64,000 nt of DNA from Ficedula albicollis (lineage: Eukaryota; Chordata; Aves; Passeriformes; Muscicapidae), in NCBI RefSeq assembly GCF_000247815.1, contig NC_021673.1, positions 49,996,774-50,060,773 of the forward strand, read 5' to 3'. A model generated the notes under the pieces. It saw only the letters and a program-made list of their open reading frames with translations. It searched no databases and was not told the origin of the DNA. Below, in pieces: positions 43,101-57,157 of the stretch; position 1 is the first letter of the stretch; each line of letters begins with the position of its first letter. The position numbers and the translations under genes are program-made.

Positions 43101-45631
43101 CATGCAGTGCTCTCTTTGCCTGATGAACGGCATGCACTTCAGAGCTGTGAGCATCTAGACTCTGCTCAATGTGCTGCATTATTTCCAGTTCAACTACTGA
43201 AACTCTGGCTTTATATATTATATACATTGTCTAATACAGACAAAACTTCTAGACTTTGTCTCTCTAGCTGCCTGTCTCAGTACTTACTGGGCACCTTTCA
43301 TTACTGTAACTTGGTGCTGTGCACAGTAAGGTAAGAAAAAAGTCAGTCATGACAGAATTTTTAAGAACATGTAATTGGATTGCTGTTAAAGTATGTAAGA
43401 TATACATACATACATATTTATGCATGTGTTGCCTGTATGTACATGAATAAAATATGAAATTAACTTAGCTCATTTGATTGAAAAAATGACATTTATGCAG
43501 GCAAGTGCTGTGAAGAGTTTCTTGGGCCACTCAGGAGATGGATGCACATGCTGACCTGCAGCAGTCCTACTAAAGTTTTTCTGGGCCTCTGGGCCAACCC
43601 TGCCAACTGTTCATTCTTGAGACACGTAACAGTTTTCTATATAAAGGACGGCTTTAAAAATAACTCTCATGTACCTCTTAGATCCAAATGCTCTTTTTAG
43701 CCATGGAAAACTCAACATTGTGATGACATATATTACTGCTTGGGAAAATATTTTTTCTCCTTGCATTGCAAAATGTAGTTTGCAAAATCTGGATAATTTA
43801 GGACAGCATTTATTACTAAATGCCTCAAATATGAAATGGAACACTTGTGTTCGTCTGATCCTATTTGTAGTAGAGCGAAGTACAGAAGGAGTGTGCATGG
43901 GAATATCATTCACACTCCTCCCTCCTTATTTTTTATGTGTTCTGTTTAGGAAGCGACCCTTACCCACCAGCCAGTAAAGAAAATTCTATAAAAAGAAAAA
44001 GGGGGAAAAATGCACCCTTTTTCTAATTTCTAATAATAATCACAAGCAGTATCTTCTGAGGTACTGTAAAAAGTACAAGATATGTGGTAGTCAGGTGTTA
44101 CCTGGTACAGATATAAACAGATCAGACAAATGATATCATAGGTTTTTGGGAGAACAGTAACACTGACGAGCCTTTTGCAAGATAATAAACATTAGTCCCT
44201 ATGGCATTCAAGAGTTCTTTTTTACTTTGAATTTAAATGGGATATGATTGATATGGCATATTGCATTTATTCTGCATCCTTTATGGAAAGATGTCTTTTA
44301 AATGCTCAATAAATCAGACTTGTCTGCACACCTTTAAAAAAAAATGAGTTGGGTTAATTTTACAAAGACTTCTATCTAGTTCCATTTTAGAAAACCTACA
44401 TGGTCTCCAGTGGCTACTTTAGAAGTTTAGGGCTCTTCCAAATCTCCCATGACACTTTCCGCCGACCATGCCAGAAACAAGTGTTCAGGGTGGCCACACC
44501 ACAAAACTTCCCTCTGAGTCTACACGTTACATACACTGCAAAAATACATTAGAAATGGTTTGCTACATGTGGCAAATGCAACTGCTGTAAATTTCAAATG
44601 GAAATGCTCAGTAACATCTGTTGCTGTTGGATTTAGTGACTGTGCTTCAAGGTGGGTAAATGAAAATTCCATAGTCGATGCAAAAAAGCCAAGACACGTA
44701 CACTTCTATTCTCCTTCCAATCATCAGATAGTCTTTATTAAGCAGAATATTAAATTAAATCTGAGCAGCATTTATCTCCCGAAATTCAATTTTTCTGAAC
44801 ATATGTCAGAATAAAATACGTTCAATCTTCTGACTTTTAACTGCTTGCTAACACAGTAGCTATTGCAAACAGCATATGGTAATAAAAAAAAGGTGATGAG
44901 ATACTTGTCTGGATTCAGAGTAAGGTATCCAAAATAAATTTGAGTAAAATTACCTTAATTTAGCAAAGTACTTCAGCTTCAAGCATGGAAATAGACAATG
45001 AATCACATGCTTAAAGTAAGACTCATGTATGATATGTGCTTCTTGCTAAATTAGGCATAAATTACATCTACATACTGAATGGCAGCAAGAGCCCAGTAAA
45101 AACACAAAATCAATCAACCAACAAAAAACACAAAGAAAAGACAAACATGAAAGCTTTGGTTCAGAAGCAATAGTTTCTCAGATGTAATGCAGTCCACATA
45201 AGGCCTGTTTTGTTTTCACTCAGTCACTTTATTATTTATTGCTCAGTATCAAGAGGAATAAAACTGACATTGATTAAAGGCCATTGTGATTTGTAGGTAA
45301 TATTAATATAATTCTTTGAATAGTATGATGTACATTGTAGGGATAAATCAAAGTCATAGAAGACTGGAAATGGGGGGAATCACAGTATGATTTTACAGCA
45401 ATCATGTAAACAGTAGCCCATATGGAGAGATTAATACAGATTTCCTTTTGTCCACTTGACAGACCTGATCAAAAAAGTACCAAATATTTTAGCTGAACAA
45501 ACACTTGAGTTCTTCCTTCGCATGCGTGGTTATATATAAAAAAAATAATCTTACAAAGCAGACTGGATTAATATGTCTCTACTTCTTTTCCTCTTGATCC
45601 TTAAGGATCATCAGAATCCTCTCCCACGGAG
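37160..45631. other. Intergenic, nothing gene-like recognised
   Basis: Unique DNA downstream of the STAC 3' end. A short CATA repeat lies near 43403-43415. The both-strand open frames at 41975-42750 have no recognisable domains. I searched for protein-kinase motifs expected of the mammalian neighbour DCLK3 and found none. Confidence 0.55.
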
Positions 45632-45637
45632 TTTATT
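45632..45637 (-). terminator. Candidate STAC poly(A) signal
   Basis: This is the first AATAAA on the minus strand that I find downstream of the STAC stop; it would imply a 3' UTR of about 2.0 kb. A moderately G/T-rich stretch follows on the minus strand. Two further overlapping AATAAA hexamers lie at 45228-45233 and 45235-45240 and could be the real or an alternative end. The choice is inference only. Confidence 0.25.
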
Positions 45638-47632
45638 GGTTACCTAAGAAAATGAGCTGAGAAAATATTGTTTGAAGTGGAAAAAAAATCACTGCTGATA
45701 TTCCCACAGAAGATAAGAAATCAGATACTTTTCACCAGCCAGGAGTTTGTTAGTAATCAGTGTGGACCGGTTGCATTACAAAGGGCCATGTTTCAGCAGT
45801 TGACAGCCCTGCAACTTCTTCTGCAACTAAATGATGCATAAGAGCTGCCAAATATGTCTCTGAGAGGCTGATGACCAATCTGCTCTGAGAACTTCCAGTT
45901 CAGTGTAGAGTTCACCTGGATTTTATAAGGCTTTGAGCAAGATCGGCTATTCAAATAGGGCAATTCAGCTACTGAGACCTGGGCTATGCAACACAGATTC
46001 AATCTGACTGAATATATGGGAACAGGACCAGTAACTGCTTTTTTTAGAAAGAGAATCAACTTTGCAAAGGCCTATATTAGCCTGGCATGCAGTATCAGGA
46101 TATAGGACACCAATTTGTGGTTAGTCACAGAAAGGACAGGCATTCAATTTCAAGCTAGTCAAAGAAGGCATGAATTCAGCAGGGAGCTTTAGGACAGGGC
46201 TTAATCTCTACATCATAAAACATGCTAAGCTGTTTAAGTGTATTTGGTGCAATTACATCCAATTAAATACTTGGAAATTAGGTTCCCTGTCTTCAAATAT
46301 AGGGCCCTTGCTCTACAACAGAATTGGCACCGACTGACTTTTGTAATTTAGTCAAGACTCACATGTCCCACAGACTGCTCCTCAGTACTGAAAGGTTCCT
46401 GTGCCCAGAACATATTTGAAGATGGAGGCCTATATGGACAAAACAGGCATGTCTGCACAGTCTCACTAGCATGGAAAAGACTCAAGGGATGATCACAGTT
46501 TATGCCAAGGGAAAATTTATGTCGGTGTATTTACTGCTGAATCTGCAAAACGTCTATTTAGCAAATGGAGAAGGGAGCTTTGATGTGTGAACACACCACC
46601 AAGACACTCAGTGTCTTTTTGACATGAGTTCTGCATTTTGATAATTACAGACTTCAGTCCTGTGTGCAGCCCATCCTTTCCTAACATTTTCAGCCTTCCA
46701 GTGGGTTATAGAACTGGGTTTTTTTTAAATAAATATGAATAATATATAAAATGTTTTAAGTGAAATAAACACAGAAAAATATAAAATGTTTCAAGCCTGT
46801 GGCTGTCTCCCAGTATTTTACCCATTTTCCGTATCACCAGATAAGGGTGAAGGAAACACAGAGCGATGCTTCCAAGCAGTCTTGTGAATCCAAGGACCAG
46901 AAATTTTTGTGACCTATGAGAGCAGCCAACACACAACACATGCTGAGAGCTTTTGCTCATATACAGAGAAGACAGAGGACACACAAATTCGCTACTCTTT
47001 CTTATGGGAAGATTGCACAGAAAGTTGCCAGCTTCTAGGGCACAGTGCATTTCTTGAACTGACATTCATACGGTGTCTCCAAACTGATTTGTTGTGAGAC
47101 TAAATACCAGGATTAAACACTTAAACTCGGTATTGGGGACAAAACTGTAGAACCACAGCCACACCTTACTACAAGCTTTGGACTGTAGTATGAGGACATA
47201 CTTCCCCCCTTCCCCAAAATACACACTTCAAACAAGAAAGCAGTCCAACAGTTTTCCAAGACACAAAAACAGGACGCTAGTTTAAGTCCTTCAGAACAAG
47301 CTGCCTGTCTCCATCAGGGTTGCAGCAGCCATCTTGCACCAGAAATCAGCCCAGGCTTTGTTTTTCTCCCTCCATTACCTTATTCCTGTTAGAATCCAAG
47401 GACGTCTCATTTCTCTGGTGGTTTCTGACTACATTTTCTTTCAAACATTCAACTTTTCATATTTTTAGTATTACTGTGGCAGTCTAAATGTCTTTTTCTT
47501 TTTCTTATTGTTGCAGTTTTCTCACTATTTCCCTGAACATTTGCAAGACAGTCCATCTGGGTTGACACAGTGTGAGATGAGGCAGACAGGCATTGCCAAA
47601 GGGCTCCCACTGCAATGACTGGGCTGTTGGAA
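45638..47632 (-). other. STAC: Probable STAC 3' UTR region
   Basis: Sequence between the STAC stop codon and the first downstream AATAAA. It has no long open frame of interest and no recognisable repeat. It contains T-rich and A/T-rich patches, such as the A/T-rich block at 46718-46760. If the signal at 45632 is used, this is the 3' UTR; if a variant hexamer is used, the UTR is shorter. Confidence 0.3.
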
Positions 47633-47731
47633 TCAGATGTTTTCTAAGACGTCTATGGGGACAAAGCCTTTCTTCTTCCCGCTGTATACCTTGATAAAGC
47701 CATCATGTTCCTTTTCAGAAGTCACACAGAT
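47633..47731 (-). CDS. STAC: STAC terminal coding exon: end of SH3-2 and stop
   Basis: This is a 99-bp coding segment with 32 codons and a TGA stop. It begins right after a CTCAG acceptor in phase 0 with ICVTSEKEHDGF and continues through IKVYSGKKKG to end DVLENI. The human C-terminus is the same except for scattered substitutions (for example SSEEEQ for TSEKEH and LIPL for FVPI). This completes SH3-2 and gives the native protein end. The exon continues into 3' UTR below 47633. The end of the UTR is not defined by the sequence; see the poly(A) candidate at 45632. Confidence 0.95.
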   Translation of the reverse strand: MCVTSEKEHDGFIKVYSGKKKGFVPIDVLENI

Positions 47732-50700
47732 CTGAGTACAAAAAAGGTATGAAAATGTTAAACTCTTTGCCATGATCAAAGAGACAAATTATTCCAGGGT
47801 GTTTATCAGGCAGGTTAGGCATCCTGCTAGTTACTTCTATAAGTAGAGCAATCCTTGTTGGATTCACACTGCTTTGAAAAGAATCTCAAACTCACGTATT
47901 TAGAGAGTTACCTTTCCCCCATCTCCCTGAATTGCCACATAAGCATGAGAGAGATCAAAATTGTTAAGACTAAAATATTCTGAAATCTTGAAAAGGTTTG
48001 AATATCCTTGAAAACAATAAAAGATTTTGAAACTTGAATTTTGACTTCAGCCTAGTGTGATGATCATGCTGCAGTTGTCTGTGTATGAGACAAATGTGTA
48101 TTTCAGATCACGAGCTATGTGATTCCCTCAGCACCTGGTGGTGAAAAGTCAGCGTGGTTCACTTGTAGCAGCTGACCTGAACACAAGCATATTCTCTTTT
48201 GCATGTTAAAGGAGCCTCAGTACTTCTGATTATGTTATTTGCTCAGCCCTCGCACCTGCAGATGCCTGTTTTGGATACCAAAATGTGTGACCCAAATCCA
48301 GCTCTGTGAGAACATTTCCATAACACCTGCTCCACAGGGAAGCAATCATGAAATTGTGTGGTCTTTATAATAGCACAAATATTACATTGTGGTAAAGGTT
48401 TTAATTTCCTCCTGACCTTTGTGATCTCAGGCATTTCCATTTTAAGGCCCTTTTTGAAACATCTGATAATGGCCGAGCCATTTGAAAGCCTAGTGGCACA
48501 GGCACTTTAGACGGGGCACAGCACCACATAGAATAAAGACTTGTTTTCAAACGTCTGTGCCAAATAACTATATATTTCCTACCAATCAAACAAACTTAAA
48601 ACATAGCTGGAAAACTGATGGTCCTATTGAGACCACTCCACACACTAATTTCTCGTTATGTCAGTGCCAGCCCTTTATCTGGACTAACACTCTGTCTGGT
48701 AAATATTTAAAATGTTCTTTTACAGTAATTCAGAGGATATGAAATGAACAAAAATAGCTCTAAAGTGTTCCTGGATAAATCCATTTCAGCATGACTATTA
48801 TGGGTGACACTTAAATACCACATCTGAATTCTGGGCCAGCTTGTCCTGTGGTTGCATACATAAAATTTATTATCAGCACTGATGCTGCCAGAATGAAATG
48901 AAAGGTTACAAGAAGGAGGTGAAGCTGCTTCATATTTACCACCTCTAGTATTTAGAAATAGGGAGGTGGATCTCTGTACCTGCAAACAAAATTTTGGAAA
49001 GCAAATGGACTCATTAATTTTCTTACTTATTGTGCCTACTCAACACTAACTGAATTTGGATCCCTGGGGCAGAATGACTGAGGACACCAACAGGGCTGAC
49101 ATGCAATTAGAAAGAATAATGTATTGTTGTTTGGGCTAAATCACAGGAAAAGCGTGGGAGAGGTTTGGAATTGATGCTGCCTAGTTTAGGTTCTTTTGCA
49201 AAACAGCTAAGCTTATTTATATCATGAATCCCCAGCACAGCGTCTGCTTCCTCTGCAGTCACATCACCATTCAAAACAGAGAGGTGCAAAGCACATGGAC
49301 AGAGAAAGGTGTTTCTAACTACTGCTACATGTTTGTCTCTGTCTCTGAGAAAGAAGTGATGAGAAAAAAAGCCTGCAAAGAAGCTCAGGACTAAGGATGG
49401 CCAAGTATAGAAGACTATCCAAGTGTAGGAAGGAGCATTAGTGGAAAAGTTGATCAGTAGTTGATCCCTACTGCCATGAGCCTTTACAGCTATTCTGTAA
49501 CTAGAGGTGGCTGGTTAAAAGGAGTGATTCACTACATGATTGTGCTTTTCTCCTAACTGAAGATGTCTGCAAGACATCTAGCTTTTTGATAGGATCCCCA
49601 AAATAATCACATCTCCAGCAGGTCTACATTGCTCACTAACCCTGGTGCAGTTTTTTGCTTAACCTGCTGCTGTGCAGAACATATTGCAAGAACAGAGTTG
49701 TTTTCCCTGCTGTCTTGTATTGTCAGCAGAATGATTTGTGGACAAAAGAAAAATACTGAGTTTTCTGAACATTGGTTTTCTTTGTTTTTGGAGTAAAAAA
49801 TATGGCAGATTTCTTATTTTTCAGTGGTGTGGAGTATTACTTTTTTTTTCTGTTGCTCATTTGAGTGCTCCTTGGTATCAGTGAGAGTGCTCTGCTACAG
49901 CAATAACTTTAGATCTTCACTGGGCATGAGAAGTCTGGTATCAGTGAGAGTGCTCTGCTACAGCAATGACTTTAGATCTTCACTGGACATGAGAAGTACA
50001 TTACTTTTATGTGAGAAATCTCACTCTACATACCAATACACCTGAATTCTCCCAAATTCCAGCTGCAATTCTCTCATATTAAGACACTAAGCCTTGCATG
50101 TGCTAGACCCCAGATGGCAGAGTTTTTTTCCACTACTTTCCAAGGAAGGGTAGGGTTCAGGGCAGAGTAAGCTTGGCCACAGTATGCCACACTTTAATAA
50201 TCCTGTGCAACTCAGGAGGTCTCCTGGGTCTGTGACAGCTGCTGGAACTTCTCAAAGCCCTGGAGCAGCTCCAAATTCTATAGTTTTCAGAGAAGACTGA
50301 ATAAAACACCATCTATGGCCACTTCTGCTCTGATCTCCTTTTATGTATGCTACCAAGGATTTCACCAACAAGTTTTGTCTGGAGATTTGGCTCTTGACTT
50401 TCTTACATGGGCGTAAATTCAGAGTAATCCCAGATAAGGACATGGTAGCATTCAGAGTTTTGGATTTCACCCGATGAATCAGCTGTTGTTGAGGATTACC
50501 CCTGATGAGAGATGGCAAAGATGACAGTTGTGAAGGCACGAGGTGCCAGAGATACTGACAGGTGGTCATGGTTTTCTGGATGAAGTTGGAAACTGTTTAA
50601 AATGGCAGCTACTCAGGCTGGCATGCTTTGGGTGGCAGGCTGCTGGCCTGACTAGAAAAGTGGGACAGAGGAACTACACTCCAGTCATTTTGGTAGGATC

Positions 50701-53700
50701 ACAAAGAGAGACAGCTGGGAATTTTCCCTAGCACTCTGGCTCAAGAGATTAGTAGTGGAGAATGCCACAGGATAAGAAACCACATCTCAGGCTATTTCTC
50801 ACTCAACAAGTTATCTTCAGAATTATCTGAAAGTGGGATCTATTATTATAAAATTACTTCCCCACTCTTTCATCTAATTTTCTTTAAAAAATAGTCAAAA
50901 CATTAAAAAACCCCAAACAAATGTTCAGATTGTGACTGTTGTCTGAACTTGTCAACAGATGCCCTGAGAATTTTTTATCTGTCAGTCAGCCCTGAGAAGG
51001 TGGGGGAGATGAACAATTAGGAAATTGTCCTTTGACCTGCATGGTCATTCCTGTTCTTCTAAATCCTGTGCCTTCAATTTGGGCTTAAATGGCCAGTTCT
51101 CTTTGGGAGTAATTTTGAACTTGCTGTAACTTTTTGCAGCTGTCTTCTTTCTTCCACATAATTGACCCGTCTGACAGCCACAGACTGGTTCTGATGAAGT
51201 AGGACTTCGGTTATGATGGCAGTACAGTTTCAAGAGCTGTCCTGGAGCCTGCAGACAGTGCCAGGTCAAGAGGTCTGCAGGTTCACGTCTTCTGTTTGCA
51301 AGATTGACAGCACAGGAACACTGTGAGCTCCTATATCTGCTGCTGCCAGTGCACCAAAGTCCTTGCCTATGTGAACCTTGTGGATGGAAATGCTAAGCAG
51401 TTCAGTTTCCACACCCATACAGTCATAGTGCAAATGATAATGAAGGGTTTCATATCAGCTATTTCACTAACTTTTGGACCTAGAACACTGTCTTGCTTCA
51501 CCTATATAATTTAATTAGGGTTTTAAAGAAGACCTGGACTAGACTGGATGCATAATGATCTGTGCCCTTGTTTTGGATTCTTGCAAATCTTATGTGCCAC
51601 TCAGCATCCCTAAATGAATGGGAACATCCATGCCTTCTCAGCAAGATTGACATCAAAGAAAATCAGAGAGAGCTGGAAAACAACCCCGTTCCTTTTCAGC
51701 CTAGCTGTGAAGTGCAGCACTTAGAGCTGGGGAGCACATGAAGAACTGCAACATTGCTTTCAGTGATGAGTTTGCCTTTTAAGTGATTTAATTTGAATGC
51801 ATAAGTCACTGTAATGAAACTGATTTTCAAAGGCAGCTGAGTCATGCTGTTAGAAACTCAGCTTCTTTTACAGCATTCCAGAAATATGGAGCCATAAAGC
51901 AACTCCTAGGAAATGAGGTGAAAAGCCAGGTAGCAACAAAGCATCCAGGCTAATCAGAAGACCTAAAAGAAGTGGATTTCCTGGGTCTATGGATCTGTCC
52001 TCCAATCCTGCCTTATTAAGCCTAGCTTTGTGGATATGTGACATTTGTAAAACACCCATCAGAAAATGGGTGAGTTGCACTGACTTTTATGTAAACTCAA
52101 TGCACACTGGATGAGGCAAAGAGGTTCTGATTCCTAGTTTGTTACAAATGTCATGGTTTGGAGTAATTTCTGTTGCCCAAGATCACTTGCACAATTTAAA
52201 ATCAATTGTGCTACTTAATTACAAAAAAGCCTAACTCTAAACTAATTTGTGTTAGTGTGACTGTAGATACCAGAGGTAGTCAGGGAAAGGTGTGACTAGG
52301 ATCTTTTTCAAAGTAAAACAGACATTCAAACAGCAGATTATTTTGACTTCTTTAAAAATAAGGATGATCAAATGCCTTAAAGACATTGTAAGATATGCTT
52401 TTCCAAACACTGATATATTAGATATTATGATTTTTTTTTTTTTATTTTGTGAACAGAGGTCAAATCAGAGCCTGTTGTCATGCAAAGAAGTATTTGTATA
52501 ATACTTGGGAATGAATTTGGGTAGTCTAGGGCAGAAGTTACAGGCTGGAGAAAATTTTACATATATACAATCAATCAGAGTTGGAAATTATGCAGTTCAT
52601 ACTGTTTGTGAGAACAGCTTAAAAGTGTGGAAAACCACTGAAATTGGTCAGGTTTGGTTTCCTTATTGATAATCTTGCTTTACTGATGTGAGGGGCTATG
52701 CCTGCCTACCTCCTACAGAACCCTGATTGAGCCCTGTAGTGCCCAGTCATCTTCTGAAGTGGTTTCAAGACTCAAAAATCAGTTGGTCAACCCTAAACTG
52801 CAAGATACTGGCATCTCTGAAGCAGAACACTTTTTCTCCTCCAGCCTGGGTTTCATATTGCACAGTGAAATTTTCAAGGGATCCTTTGTGAAGACTAGCT
52901 TGTGCATATTGCTCAAGATGGGTGAACAAACTGGTTATTCTTCAGCCCTCTCCCTGAATATTGGCTTTGCCAGAAAGGTTTGCATGAAGCTGAATATACA
53001 AATGTTATTTCCAAGGCATGAAACTGCCAAATGATTCCAGAAAAAGTATCACTTACTGTGCCTCAAACTTTGAAAATATCTCTGCTTGCCTAAAATGGCT
53101 TTTCTTAGGGTAGTCATGTGGCTTTGTTGATGTGAATTTATTGCTTTTTGCCTTACAAGAGTAGACTCTCTACCAGAAAAATTCATATAGGGCATGAGGG
53201 GACAGAGACCTGAAGGATAAACCATGGAAGATAGCAAGCAATGTAAAGAAAATTTATGTTGTCACTGGATAAGTTTTTCTGTTAGTATATCATCCTTGCT
53301 TTCATTGTCAGAATGGTTCTGGTACTCGTTAAACCACACAGAAAGTGACTTAGTGAAGTAACTTTGCCATACTATAGTCACAAGAATTTATTTAGACCAG
53401 CTGAAGTACGACTTGACAGGAATAAGTAGTGATGAATACTCTCCCCTGTTTGCTAACCTGAAAGTTAGTGCTTTGCACATAGTACATGTATTGCAGTCAC
53501 AGCACTCTGAACACTGTGCCCAGAGACAGGTAACATAGCTGATGACATCCCACAGAAATTCCCAATAGAACAAAAGACAAACAAAAAAATTCTGCCAAAG
53601 TTTTCCCACAAGTCCCATTCAGATGACTTTGTTTTCTTCATGCCTTTCCCTATTGCGCCTCTCTTTCAGCTTTACATGGAAAACAATGGAGAAATAAAAG

Positions 53701-55846
53701 ACAGAAAATAAGAGAAACAGCTGAAGAAATAAGAAAGGAAATTTTACCTTGGAAGTATAAAATAAAAATTTAAAGTAAAATATTCACAATAACAGTTAAA
53801 ATGTTTTTCTCAATAAGAGTTCTTCAGCAGTGAAGGCAGAAGTTTTTTTAAATTAAAAAAATACAAAAAATTGTGCTTTGTATGGAGGGACAGCAGAAGC
53901 AGGTAAGTGTCCATGGCCTCACTGTGGCTGTCCCACTTGGGAAGTACCCAAAATGGCCTTCAAGCTACTTAAATGTCCCCCTTTTGCATAATTAGTGTGG
54001 GAGTGGACTGGGATCTGTTTGTTGTGCTCCTTTCCTCTCATGTCCGTGCATTCACGTGTTTGTGCAGTCTGATCTCTGCCCCTTGTTTCACAACAAATAT
54101 TTTTCTTCCTCTGAAGCCTCTCCCATATGGAGTAAGCACCCGACAGCATTAATATTAAGCCTCAGCATTTGTGTGGGCTTGAGATAGAGCTGAAAAAGTT
54201 TTTTTAATAAAAGGAGAGAGACAGGATAGATCAATCCCTTTCTTTACCTCCTGCCTTGCCAGAGACGATGAGGCACCCCGACCCTTTGTGGCGCTATTAT
54301 GAAATACAGACAATAGGAGGGTCCTTGTGTTCAGATGAAGCTGCCAGAGCTGCCCACTCGGAAGCCATGGCTTTGTGACGACTGAGGCAAACAACTGCAC
54401 TCTCACTGCCTGCAGCCGTAGCCACGCTGACAGAGATGATCTGGTATGCCCCCTAATGAGAAGTGACACAGATCTTGACCATTCCCTCATGCTGGCATGC
54501 CATGCTCCAACACTACCATTTCCTACCTTTGCCCTTGTTTATTGCTTATTTTATTGCTTTATTTTATAGTAGAACATAAAGACTCCAAAAGCTCTTGTTC
54601 TGCTCTGGTAGTATTTCTTTTGTCTATGTGCACAGACAGAAAAAAATTAAAAGAGATGTTGGATAAAAAGAATGTAAGAACTTTCTTTCTAGAAACTGCA
54701 AAACTGCCCAATGTACTATGTGTACAGGGGCAGTTAAAATATATTCTGGTCACTGTATTTCTGGCCTTCCTTAAAAAGCTGTGTGCAGCCAAGGATTGTT
54801 AGCACTTTCATGTTTTGCTATGCTACCAATCAGCAGCAACCAAGCTGTAAGTTAATCTTATCCACCAGTGGAGCGAAGCATTAAAGAAGTTCTGAAAAAT
54901 CTGCAGCCCTGAAGTCCACACTGGGTCTGACTTCTTCTCTACTTTATTAAATCAGTGGCTGCTCAGGCTGTAAGGAAAACCATTTCTGCTTATGTGACAC
55001 ATCTGGTGAGTTGCCGCAGGAAAGGAAAGACCTAATGAGGTGGAAGAATATTGGGCTTCGCAAGGTACAGTAAGAAAAAAATCTACCTTTTTATTGCATC
55101 CAGGTTTCAGAGAACTCAAGCTGTGCATCACCCTTAGCATGTCATCATCCTATTTAGATGAGCTGATGCCACAAACCTGTCCCTTAGTGGAAGTTTTGAG
55201 TCATGGCTTGTGCCTAGTGAACCCACCTGAAGGACACAAAGTAGAAGGAGCTGCTGAAAATACACAAGGGTGAATGGACCCTGCAAGTCCTCACTGTATG
55301 TAGTGTACTTAAGCTCACAGGAGCACATATACCTTAAAATACATTACAGCCTGTAGAGTGGGTATTTAAGTGGTCACACACACAAAAAAGCATTAAATAC
55401 ACCTTGCAAATGGCAAACAAGTGTTACATTTAGGATTTACAGCTTTGTGTGATGCTGTCTTAACTCTTGTTGAAGCAAAGACAATGGCTTGTATTTAGTT
55501 CTTTAGGTAAGTAAAGGTCTGGGGAGGCAGGCACTATATTTTATTAGATTAGCTCTAATAGTGAGGAGAAAACGAGATAATTTTTCAGGCACACAAGGTC
55601 TACTGCTAAGATTCTGTGTTCATCCCTCTGAAGTCAGTAAGAGAGTGAGAAATATGTTAAGTATATGTTAATAATGAATGTCTGCTCTTAAATGGCTACT
55701 AGACACTGTTACCATACGAATAACAGAACTTGTAAAATTGCAGTGAAAAAATCTGCCTGTCCTCATCTTGCACTATTTTCCCTTCAGTCATTGGTAAGAC
55801 TGCTGGATGCCCTAGTCCAGTGAGGGTCCAGCACAGAGGATCTTAC
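47732..55846 (-). other. STAC: STAC intron (8.1 kb) before the terminal exon
   Basis: This interval starts and ends with canonical splice sites on the minus strand. It contains a 63-bp tandem duplication at 49873-49997 and otherwise unique A/T-rich DNA. Open frames here overlap on both strands and lack homology or codon pattern. The region 54240-54450 is somewhat richer in CpG than its surroundings, but I see no exon in it. Confidence 0.85.
49873..49997. repeat. Two-copy tandem duplication, 63-bp unit (STAC intron)
   Basis: Copies at 49873-49935 and 49936-49997 start TGGTATCAGTGAGAGTGC and differ at about three positions (CAATAAC/CAATGAC, GGGCAT/GGACAT). Confidence 0.93.
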
Positions 55847-55984
55847 CTGGTTCTCTTTTAGAGTTATCTGTCCCTGTTCCTTGCAGCCAATGAATGTCCT
55901 GATACATCTGTAAATCTTCTCATTCTGTTGCACTCTCTGAACAAAGTTAGCAGGAAAATATCCAGTTCTGTCATCAATTCTTCC
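55847..55984 (-). CDS. STAC: STAC exon: end of SH3-1 and start of SH3-2
   Basis: This 138-bp exon encodes exactly 46 codons in phase 0-0, flanked by acceptor CTATGATGG...TAG (minus strand ATAG|GGAAGA) and donor CAG|GTAAGA. It starts GRIDDRTGYFPANFVQRV, the last strands of SH3-1 with the ALYDY-partner motif FPANFV. After a short connector (QQNEKIYRC) it continues with IRTFIGCKEQGQITLKENQ, the first half of the degenerate SH3-2. The FIGCKEQGQITL segment separates STAC from STAC2. The donor is followed by a long 8.1-kb intron before the terminal exon. Confidence 0.96.
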
Positions 55985-56106
55985 CTATGATGGAAACATA
56001 TTGATAGTAGAAGACTCTTAACAGTAGCAGCCTTGATAGAGTTTGGTATTGAAAACAAGGTATTTTTCCTTTTGGAAAGAAAACATATAAACTGACTAGC
56101 ACATAC
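55985..56106 (-). other. STAC: STAC mini-intron (122 bp)
   Basis: This short intron has donor GTATGTGC and acceptor ending TAG. It separates two SH3-1 exons. It is close to the lower size range of vertebrate introns, so a splicing model must not treat it as coding: an open frame runs part of the way through it from the upstream exon. Confidence 0.9.
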
Positions 56107-56158
56107 CTTCCACCAGTCTTCATTAGAGTCTTCCAGAAGTGTTACCATATCCCCTGGC
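56107..56158 (-). CDS. STAC: STAC exon: middle of SH3-1
   Basis: This 52-bp exon starts after a TTACAG acceptor and ends at donor AAG|GTATGT. The first base completes an Arg codon; 17 codons follow, reading PGDMVTLLEDSNEDWWK. This is the central part of SH3-1: the PGD turn, the n-Src loop acids and the paired tryptophans that line the ligand groove. Human STAC differs here only by conservative changes such as PGDIITLLED. It is separated from the next exon by an intron of only 122 bp. Reading through the donor gives WWKV instead of WWKG, so an unspliced open-frame call overruns the exon on both sides. Confidence 0.95.
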
Positions 56159-57041
56159 CTGTAATTAGAAGAGGAATAGTATGTAAGATGACTCTTAATT
56201 GTCATGTTGAATGAGCTTCCACAATTCCCTTCTACTAGGAAGGTGGTCCTTCTATGTTTATTTTGTCTGAGCAGACACTGAAGGTAGACTCAATAAGGTG
56301 GCAAGGTTTTCTTCAGTCACACATGTTTATGTAGAAAGAGAGTCTCTGTATCTTGGGGCTAGATCTTTATTTGGAGACAACATCTGAGAACTGGAAGCTT
56401 TGCTTCCTGTTTATTAAGGAACTGTTTAAAACACAGTCCCTCTTTGTTAAAGGCATTATTGCTTTATTTTAAGACATTTCACACTGTCGGGACACACTAT
56501 TTCATCATCTGTGTTTTCAAGATGTGATTGCAGAAAGAAGGCAGCAGGAAAATAGCTTTATTTTACTGACAAGGGCAATTAGTCAGCAGGAATATAATTC
56601 TGCCCAAGAATGTATTTTTTATTTGAATGGGACACATTTACCTTTATAATATGCAGTGCTGAGTTGTGATTGCTAAGTATCAACATCCAGCTTACAAGTT
56701 CCAAAGCAGAGCTAAGAGAATAATTTGGTTGGAAACACTAATAGCAAAATTTGCTAAGCTGATTTTGTGCAGGTAGCTAAGCAGTTATTTGACCTTCACC
56801 CTGCCACCACCACCCCCCCCTTGGTGAGACCTCATCAACATTCCTATATAATTATAATAGTGGTATGTTGTTCTTAATAAAATTAATTGTTGACCCCTAA
56901 TTATTCAGCTTTCTCCGTTAGGCTCACTGTATTGCTGAGGTATCAGCACAAGAGCCTGCAAACACATCTGGAGCATCTGTTATGATGGATAACAGGTCCA
57001 GAGCCAATTTAGCAGGCTCTTTCAGAGCATGCACATAAATG

Positions 57042-57157
57042 TGGATATGTCCCGGATGCAGCTGAAGGTGTGGTCAGTGGTGGGCCTCTTTGGTCCACTT
57101 GGATATGTCCCGGATGCAGCTGAAGGTGTGGTTAGTGGTGGGCCTCTTTAGTCCACT
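57042..57157. repeat. Two-copy tandem duplication, 58-bp unit (STAC intron)
   Basis: Copies at 57042-57099 and 57100-57157 start TGGATATGTCCCGG and differ at two transitions (GGTCAG/GGTTAG, TTTGGT/TTTAGT). Confidence 0.94.

Noticed and set aside
55864..56205. Minus-strand open frame of 113 residues as a single coding unit
   Set aside because: It is the SH3-1 exon read through its donor into the 122-bp intron and then out of frame into the next exon; the correct reading is two exons.
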